From: Mucilaginibacter_A sp964236465
GTDB lineage: Bacteria > Bacteroidota > Bacteroidia > Sphingobacteriales > Sphingobacteriaceae
Direction: 5' to 3'
Length of the DNA stretch: 64,000 nucleotides
NCBI GenBank assembly: GCA_964236465.1
Contig: CAXSBZ010000010.1
Coordinates: 1-64,000, forward strand
This document shows, one piece after another, positions 60,121-64,000 of this stretch. Positions within the stretch are counted from its first letter, which is position 1. Each line of letters begins with the position of its first letter. A model generated the notes under the pieces. That model saw only the letters and a program-made list of their open reading frames with translations. It did not search any database and was not told the origin of the DNA. The position numbers and the translations under genes were made by a program.

Positions 60121-61197
60121 ATGGCCGAACTATTTAAACCACTAAAAATTAAAAGTATAGAACTGAAAAACCGGATCGTGATTTCGCCGATGTGCGAATA
60201 TTCCAGTGAAGACGGTTTTGCAAACGATTGGCATTTTGTACATCTCGGCAGCCGTGCGGTTGGCGGTGCCGGTTTGATTATCACGGAAGCTGCTGCCGTT
60301 TCTCCCGAAGGCAGGATTACGCCGGATGATTTGGGGATTTGGAAAGATGAACACCTAACTGAACTGAAAAAAATTGTTGGTTTTATCCATGAAAACGGAT
60401 CAGTTGCCGGGATTCAATTGTCTCATGCCGGCAGAAAAGCCAGCCACCAATCTCCCTGGAAAGGCGGCGCACTTATTGCAAGTAATGAACCTGATGGCTG
60501 GCAAACCGTTGCGCCAAGCGCCATTCCATACAAAGAAGGCACAGAAGCACCGATTGCTTTGGATGGAGCAGAAATTGCCAAAGTTATCAGCGATTTTAAA
60601 GAAGCAACTAAAAGGTCAGTTGAAGTTGGTTTTAAAGTGATTGAGCTGCACGCTGCGCACGGTTATTTATTACATCAATTTTTATCGCCGTTAACCAATA
60701 AAAGAGCGGATGATTATGGTGGTTCTTTTGAAAACCGCATTCGTTTTTTGCTGGAAGTTATGGCTGCCGTTCAGGAAATTTGGCCTGCTGCTCTGCCTTT
60801 GTTTGTGCGTATTTCGGCTACGGATTGGGCTGAAGGTGGCTGGACGGCAGCAGAATCTGTAAAACTATCAGCTATCTTAAAGGAAAAAGGTGTGGATTTG
60901 ATCGATTGTTCTACGGCCGGACTGGTTTCCTGGCAAAAAATCCCGGCCGGGCCAGGATTTCAAGTTCCATTTGCCGAACAGATTAAAAAGGAAACCGGCA
61001 TCCTGACCGGAGCAGTTGGCTTACTTACCGAAGCCGCACAAATGGAAGAAATTGTAGCCAGCGGCAAAGCTGATTTGGTTTTGATTGCCCGCGAATCTTT
61101 GCGTGATCCGTATTTTCCGTTACACGCGGCGCAACAATTAGGTGTTGATTTGAAATGGCCAAATCAGTACGATCGTGCAAAGCATCAACATCAATAA
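60121..61197 (+). CDS. NADH:flavin oxidoreductase, Old Yellow Enzyme family (NamA/YqjM-like)
   Basis: 358 aa, TIM barrel. KNRIVISPMCEYSSEDGFANDWHFVHLGSRAVGGAGLIITEA (FMN-binding start with the Cys of the YqjM group), GIQLSHAGRKAS, ELHAAHGYLLHQFLSPLTNKRADDYGGSFENRIRFLLEV (His/Asn substrate pair, OYE fingerprint) and C-terminal VLIARESLRDPYFPLHA. It reduces activated alkenes with NAD(P)H. Its start codon lies one base after a dispersed repeat. Confidence 0.94.
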   Translation: MAELFKPLKIKSIELKNRIVISPMCEYSSEDGFANDWHFVHLGSRAVGGAGLIITEAAAVSPEGRITPDDLGIWKDEHLTELKKIVGFIHENGSVAGIQLSHAGRKASHQSPWKGGALIASNEPDGWQTVAPSAIPYKEGTEAPIALDGAEIAKVISDFKEATKRSVEVGFKVIELHAAHGYLLHQFLSPLTNKRADDYGGSFENRIRFLLEVMAAVQEIWPAALPLFVRISATDWAEGGWTAAESVKLSAILKEKGVDLIDCSTAGLVSWQKIPAGPGFQVPFAEQIKKETGILTGAVGLLTEAAQMEEIVASGKADLVLIARESLRDPYFPLHAAQQLGVDLKWPNQYDRAKHQHQ

Positions 61198-61212
61198 TGA
61201 AGATTTTTATGC

Positions 61213-61226
61213 GGTAAAAGAAGCAT
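61213..61226 (-). repeat. Dispersed repeat core (GGTAAAAGAAGCAT)
   Basis: Extension GATTTTTATGC upstream; 10 bases before the first REP hairpin of the RAYT unit. Confidence 0.8.
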
Positions 61227-61236
61227 GTTGAAATTG

Positions 61237-61350
61237 CCACGGCCTTTAGGCCGTGGATAAAAACGATAGAACGGGGCTTTAGCCAAAACCTAAATAGTTG
61301 CCACGGCCTTTAGGCCGTAGTTTAAAAAGAAATAAATTCTGGCTTTAGCC
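61237..61350. repeat. REP hairpins upstream of the RAYT gene
   Basis: CCACGGCCTTTAGGCCGTGG (61237-61256), GGCTTTAGCC (61275-61284), CCACGGCCTTTAGGCCGTAG (61301-61320), GGCTTTAGCC (61341-61350): two tandem units of a hairpin plus a smaller palindrome. Confidence 0.9.
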
Positions 61351-61362
61351 AAAACTTGCCAC

Positions 61363-61797
61363 ATGCCATATACCAAAATATTGATACATTTTATTTGGGC
61401 AACCAAGAACCGTGAACCTTTAATCACAAAAGAGTTGAAGCCCTTACTACTGCAACATATTAAAGAGAATAGTATCAAAAAAGAAATTTTTATTGATACC
61501 ATAAATTGTGTTTCCGATCATATTCATTTGCTCATTTCCCTCGGTACGGAACAAACTATTGCCAAAATAGCTATGCTCATCAAAGGAGAAGCTTCGTTTT
61601 GGGTGAATCAACAAAAGCTGCTCACAAACAAATTTGAATGGCAGGATGAGTATATTGCTTTATCGGTTAGTTATTCTGTCATTAATAAAGTGAGAGCTTA
61701 CATTTTGAATCAGGAAGCTCATCACCAGAAAAAAACTTTTGAGGAGGAATATGAAGGATTTATTAAAGCACATTTGTTTGAAAATGGTTTTGGCTAA
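61363..61797 (+). CDS. REP-associated tyrosine transposase (RAYT, IS200/IS605 TnpA-like)
   Basis: 144 aa, Y1 HUH endonuclease. HUH motif H53-I54-H55 in CVSDHIHLLISLG; the catalytic Tyr113 lies in VRAYILNQEAHHQKKTFEEEYEGF, the typical RAYT ending. HFIWATKNREPLI is the conserved first strand. The stop codon lies inside a GGCTAAAGCC palindrome and REP hairpins flank both sides, which marks a domesticated REPtin-type unit rather than an active IS. It acts on single-stranded REP DNA. Confidence 0.93.
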   Translation: MPYTKILIHFIWATKNREPLITKELKPLLLQHIKENSIKKEIFIDTINCVSDHIHLLISLGTEQTIAKIAMLIKGEASFWVNQQKLLTNKFEWQDEYIALSVSYSVINKVRAYILNQEAHHQKKTFEEEYEGFIKAHLFENGFG

Positions 61798-62094
61798 AGC
61801 CAACTGTATTAATTCCACGAAACCACGGCCTAAAGGCCATGGCAAATTTTAACCTGATTGTTTTTAACCCAATTTTTAATTGCTGTTAACATATTTGGTT
61901 GTAAGATAGGTGAAGCGAGATAATTATAATTTAGCTATAATTGCCACGGCCTTTAGGCCGTGGATAAAGAACAATAAATAACAGGCTTTAGCCAAAAAAC
62001 TAAACCAGAGTATGGATTTTTAAATGATGGGACTTGAAAGCGATTTGGCTAAAGTCAGTTGACTTTTATACTATCCACAGCCTCAGGACCGTGG
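61792..62094. repeat. REP hairpins downstream of the RAYT gene
   Basis: GGCTAAAGCC (61792-61801), CCACGGCCTAAAGGCCATGG (61823-61842), CCACGGCCTTTAGGCCGTGG (61944-61963), GGCTTTAGCC (61984-61993), GGCTAAAGTC (62047-62056) and a decayed CCACAGCCTCAGGACCGTGG (62075-62094). They include inverted and direct units. The rest of the 353-base gap holds nothing else. Confidence 0.88.
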
Positions 62095-62150
62095 CAATTC
62101 TAGTAAGGAAGATCGCTATAAAAATCAATTTAAACCAATATTACGCAATT

Positions 62151-62534
62151 GTGATCAAGCTATTTTCAACTGCCACCATCATTCTTTTTATTTTGTTTGG
62201 ATCTTTTGCACAACAAAACCAACAGCGCAACATTTGGATTTTTGCTACAGAAGCAGGCAATGCTTCTTTTATCACCCAAAAATCTATCTGGGCCAAAGAT
62301 GCTGCCGGGTTAAAAGAACGTGATATCCAGGTGCATGAAGTGATCGGTTTAAAAGCCAACCAAGCCGTATTTAAAAAGTACAAAGCATCGGCACAAAAAT
62401 TTACGTTTGTTTTGTTTGGAAAAGATGGCGGCGAAAAACTACGTTCGCACGAACCGGTAAGTTTAGAAAAACTGTACCAAACCATCGACGATATGCCGAT
62501 GCGAAAAGCGGAAATGAAGCAGGGCAAACACTAA
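62151..62534 (+). CDS. DUF4174 family protein, secreted
   Basis: 127 aa from the GTG at 62151. I choose it over an ATG at 62034 because the upstream codons are REP-derived and this start gives a clean signal peptide (MIKLFSTATIILFILFGSFAQQ). RNIWIFATEAGNASFITQKSIWAKDAAGLKERDIQVHEV and KFTFVLFGKDGGEKLRSHEPVSLEKLYQTIDDMPMRKAEM match DUF4174, a thioredoxin-fold-like domain. NASFITQKS is encoded by a dispersed repeat half-site (62260-62284). Confidence 0.8.
   Translation: MIKLFSTATIILFILFGSFAQQNQQRNIWIFATEAGNASFITQKSIWAKDAAGLKERDIQVHEVIGLKANQAVFKKYKASAQKFTFVLFGKDGGEKLRSHEPVSLEKLYQTIDDMPMRKAEMKQGKH
62260..62284 (+). repeat. Extended repeat half-site inside the DUF4174 gene
   Basis: ATGCTTCTTTTATC, ACCC, AAAAATC, in frame as codons for NASFITQKS. 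Confidence 0.65.
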
Positions 62535-62543
62535 AAAAACAGG

Positions 62544-62557
62544 TATAAAAGAAGCAT
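62544..62557 (-). repeat. Dispersed repeat core (TATAAAAGAAGCAT)
   Basis: Between the convergent DUF4174 and aquaporin genes. Confidence 0.75.
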
Positions 62558-62563
62558 CAGTTT

Positions 62564-63316
62564 TTAGAGATCATTGCTGATGTGGCGATATTTTTTAAAA
62601 TGATATAATTTGGCCACGTCTGATTTTAAATGTTTTAGCCAGCCAACATTAAAAACTAAAACAGCTAATAGCATTCCGATTAGGGGTGCGATCCAATAAA
62701 GCCAGTAACCCGTCCAAACATTGCTAATTATATCAGGGCCAAAACTTCGTGCCGGATTGGTGCTGGTTCCGGAAACAGGTGATTCTACAAAAACCATTAC
62801 ACAATAAATGACGGGCATTGTAAAAGGCGTAAAATTTTTGATTTTATCATGCGTGGTAAAAAATATAATGACGGCAATCAACACAAAAGTTGTCCAGATT
62901 TCACCGATAAAAGCAGCATTCAAACTGCTTGGTATCGTTGCACCGTAATCCATACTTCGGCCTTGATTTTTCCACAGTAGCAAAGGCAGGCAGCCCAAAG
63001 TTGCACCTGCCATTTGTGCTGTGATAAAGCCAAGCATATTTTTAAACTGCATATTTTTGCGCAGCCAGAAAGCAATGCTCACAACGGGATTGATATGTGC
63101 ACCGCTGATTTTTCCAACCGGAGAAATAGTGATCAAGCAACCGGTTGTGCCGAATAAAAAACCTGAAATTGCCCTACGGAAACCTGCATCAGGAATAAGC
63201 TTGATGATTGGCGAACCTTTGCCATTGATGAAAATTACCACCGATAAACCAACCAGAACCAATAAAGCTGTTCCTATAAATTCGGATAGATAAGCTTTTA
63301 AAAATTTGGGGTCCAT
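62564..63316 (-). CDS. MIP family aquaporin-like channel
   Basis: 250 aa with six helices. EFIGTALLVLVGLSVVIFI begins helix 1; the first pore motif is GAHINPVVSIAFWLRK (NPV instead of NPA), the second GTSTNPARSFGPDII (NPA-R). Resembles bacterial aquaporin/glycerol-facilitator-like proteins with an altered first motif, as does the channel at 35464, though the two are only distantly alike. Substrate unknown. Confidence 0.88.
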   Translation of the reverse strand: MDPKFLKAYLSEFIGTALLVLVGLSVVIFINGKGSPIIKLIPDAGFRRAISGFLFGTTGCLITISPVGKISGAHINPVVSIAFWLRKNMQFKNMLGFITAQMAGATLGCLPLLLWKNQGRSMDYGATIPSSLNAAFIGEIWTTFVLIAVIIFFTTHDKIKNFTPFTMPVIYCVMVFVESPVSGTSTNPARSFGPDIISNVWTGYWLYWIAPLIGMLLAVLVFNVGWLKHLKSDVAKLYHFKKYRHISNDL

Positions 63317-63321
63317 CCGTA

Positions 63322-64000
63322 TTATTTAAAAGCTTCCCACCATTTGTTTACATGTGGTTTGCCGTTATAGGTATAAGTTTCGCCGGGTTGCGGTATCAAT
63401 AAAGAAATATTTTTTTGTTGGGAAAGTTCCAGCAGCCTTTCAACCGGTTGTGTCCAGGTGTGGAAAGCCAAGTTGAACAAGCCCCAATGGATCGGCATCA
63501 TCAGGTTGGCATTTAAAGCGAGAAAAGCATCCGCAGCATTATCCGGGCCCAGGTGGATGTCTTTCCAAAGATCATTATAAGCACCGATTTCCAGCATAGC
63601 GATATCAAAAGGGCCGTACTTTTCGCCAATGGTTTTAAAAAGCGGATGGATGCCCGAATCGGCACCAAAATAAACTTTATGTTTCGGCCCCTGGATAATG
63701 TAGGAAGCCCAAAGTGTCGTGTTTCTATTGGTAATCCCTCTGCCCGAAAAATGACGAGCCGGTGCAGCAACCAGCTTAAAACTCGGCCAAACTTCTTTTT
63801 CCTGCCACCAATCAAACTCCGTGATTTGGTTTTTTGAGATGCCCCAATCGGTCAGGATCTTGCCAACACCTAATGAGCAAAAAAACGGGATGCTTCTTTT
63901 ACCCAGTGTTTTTACGGTTGCTTCATCCAGGTGATCAAAATGATCGTGAGAAATGATGATTGCATCGATTGGCGGCAAATCAGCTAAAGAAATAGGAGCA
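63322..64000 (-). CDS. MBL-fold metallo-hydrolase, NAPE-PLD-like (5' part cut by window edge)
   Basis: The frame is open at 64000. IISHDHFDHLD is the HxHxDH zinc motif; APARHFSGRGI, VYFGADSGIHPLFKTIG (Asp) and MPIHWGLFNLAFHTW (second His) follow in the order of the NAPE-PLD/UlaG-like lipid hydrolase subgroup. It probably acts on phospholipid-like or phosphodiester substrates. RSIPFF is read from a repeat core (63890-63903). It is followed 5 bases on by the aquaporin gene, perhaps in one operon. Confidence 0.88.
   Translation of the reverse strand, partial: APISLADLPPIDAIIISHDHFDHLDEATVKTLGKRSIPFFCSLGVGKILTDWGISKNQITEFDWWQEKEVWPSFKLVAAPARHFSGRGITNRNTTLWASYIIQGPKHKVYFGADSGIHPLFKTIGEKYGPFDIAMLEIGAYNDLWKDIHLGPDNAADAFLALNANLMMPIHWGLFNLAFHTWTQPVERLLELSQQKNISLLIPQPGETYTYNGKPHVNKWWEAFK

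Noticed and set aside
61363..61797. The RAYT as the mobiliser of the 14-bp repeat
   Set aside because: The transposase is surrounded by its own GC-rich REP hairpins of different sequence. Proximity of one 14-bp copy on one side is expected given the density of that repeat.
983..63903. The dispersed repeat as a CRISPR array
   Set aside because: Copies are separated by whole genes, occur on both strands and have no regular spacers; no cas gene is present.

Overview
The window reads as chromosomal DNA of a Bacteroidetes bacterium, most likely a Sphingobacteriaceae member of the Mucilaginibacter/Pedobacter type. The signs are the gene order ftsX - DUF3098 - uppP - truB - ribF, a CarboxypepD_reg/TonB-dependent outer-membrane protein, secreted and lipoprotein glycoside hydrolases (GH5, two GH43, a GH63-like glucosidase), SPII lipoproteins, weak Shine-Dalgarno sequences and a few TAnnTTTG-like -7 boxes. 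I see no rRNA, tRNA, CRISPR array or prophage. The NIPSNAP gene (left edge) and an MBL-fold hydrolase (right edge) are cut by the window.

Layout. 0-6 kb: NIPSNAP fragment, gene remnants, GH5 lipoprotein, IS1-type transposase remnant, Tat-exported SDR, GH43. 6-12.5 kb: DUF2784-like, DUF2130, Maf, a lipoprotein, Ppx/GppA, a 323-bp inverted-repeat element, and a NatAB-type ABC exporter. 12.8-14.5 kb: an AT-rich orphan with a PD-(D/E)XK nuclease signature. 14.5-22 kb: GT2 and GT14 glycosyltransferases, a 36-aa lipoprotein, GH63-like glucosidase, and a CrtI-like oxidoreductase. 22-30.8 kb: small conserved proteins, NUDIX, DUF2975 plus HTH, YceH, GH43, a DUF2442 gene with an in-frame stop, DUF3891, DUF92 and a Met-rich outer-membrane protein. 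31-35 kb: mqo, then a tightly overlapping cassette of an Lgt-like membrane protein, a tetraether-lipid-synthase (Tes/MJ0619)-like radical SAM enzyme and a small membrane protein. 35-43 kb: an aquaporin-like channel, creatininase family, a DUF2157/lipoprotein pair with a degraded duplicate, and the ribF-truB-uppP-DUF3098-ftsX cluster. 43-55 kb: DUF2335, an ABC exporter, DUF2278, leuS with an AT-rich insert, and a TonB-type receptor. 55-64 kb: an oligopeptide-binding lipoprotein fused in frame to a DUF559 endonuclease cassette, a BtuF-like protein, PPK2, a YoeB toxin pair, DUF433, an OYE-family enzyme, a REP-associated transposase with its REP hairpins, DUF4174, a second aquaporin and MBL.

The most striking feature is a dispersed short repeat. 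Its core is ATGCTTCTTTTATC, usually followed after four bases by TAAAATTG, with a sister form ATGCTGTTTTTATC. I find more than 50 copies on both strands, about one per 1.2 kb. Most are intergenic, several form inverted pairs (two complete 86-87 bp palindromes), some sit one base before a start codon, and some lie inside coding sequences. Density, inverted pairing, AT-rich extension and the two related sequence forms recall DNA uptake sequences as much as REP/MITE elements. To my knowledge it has not been described in this phylum. At least four further repeat or mobile families are present: RAYT/REP hairpins, the 323-bp element, the DUF559 cassette, and a period-7 insertion in ribF.
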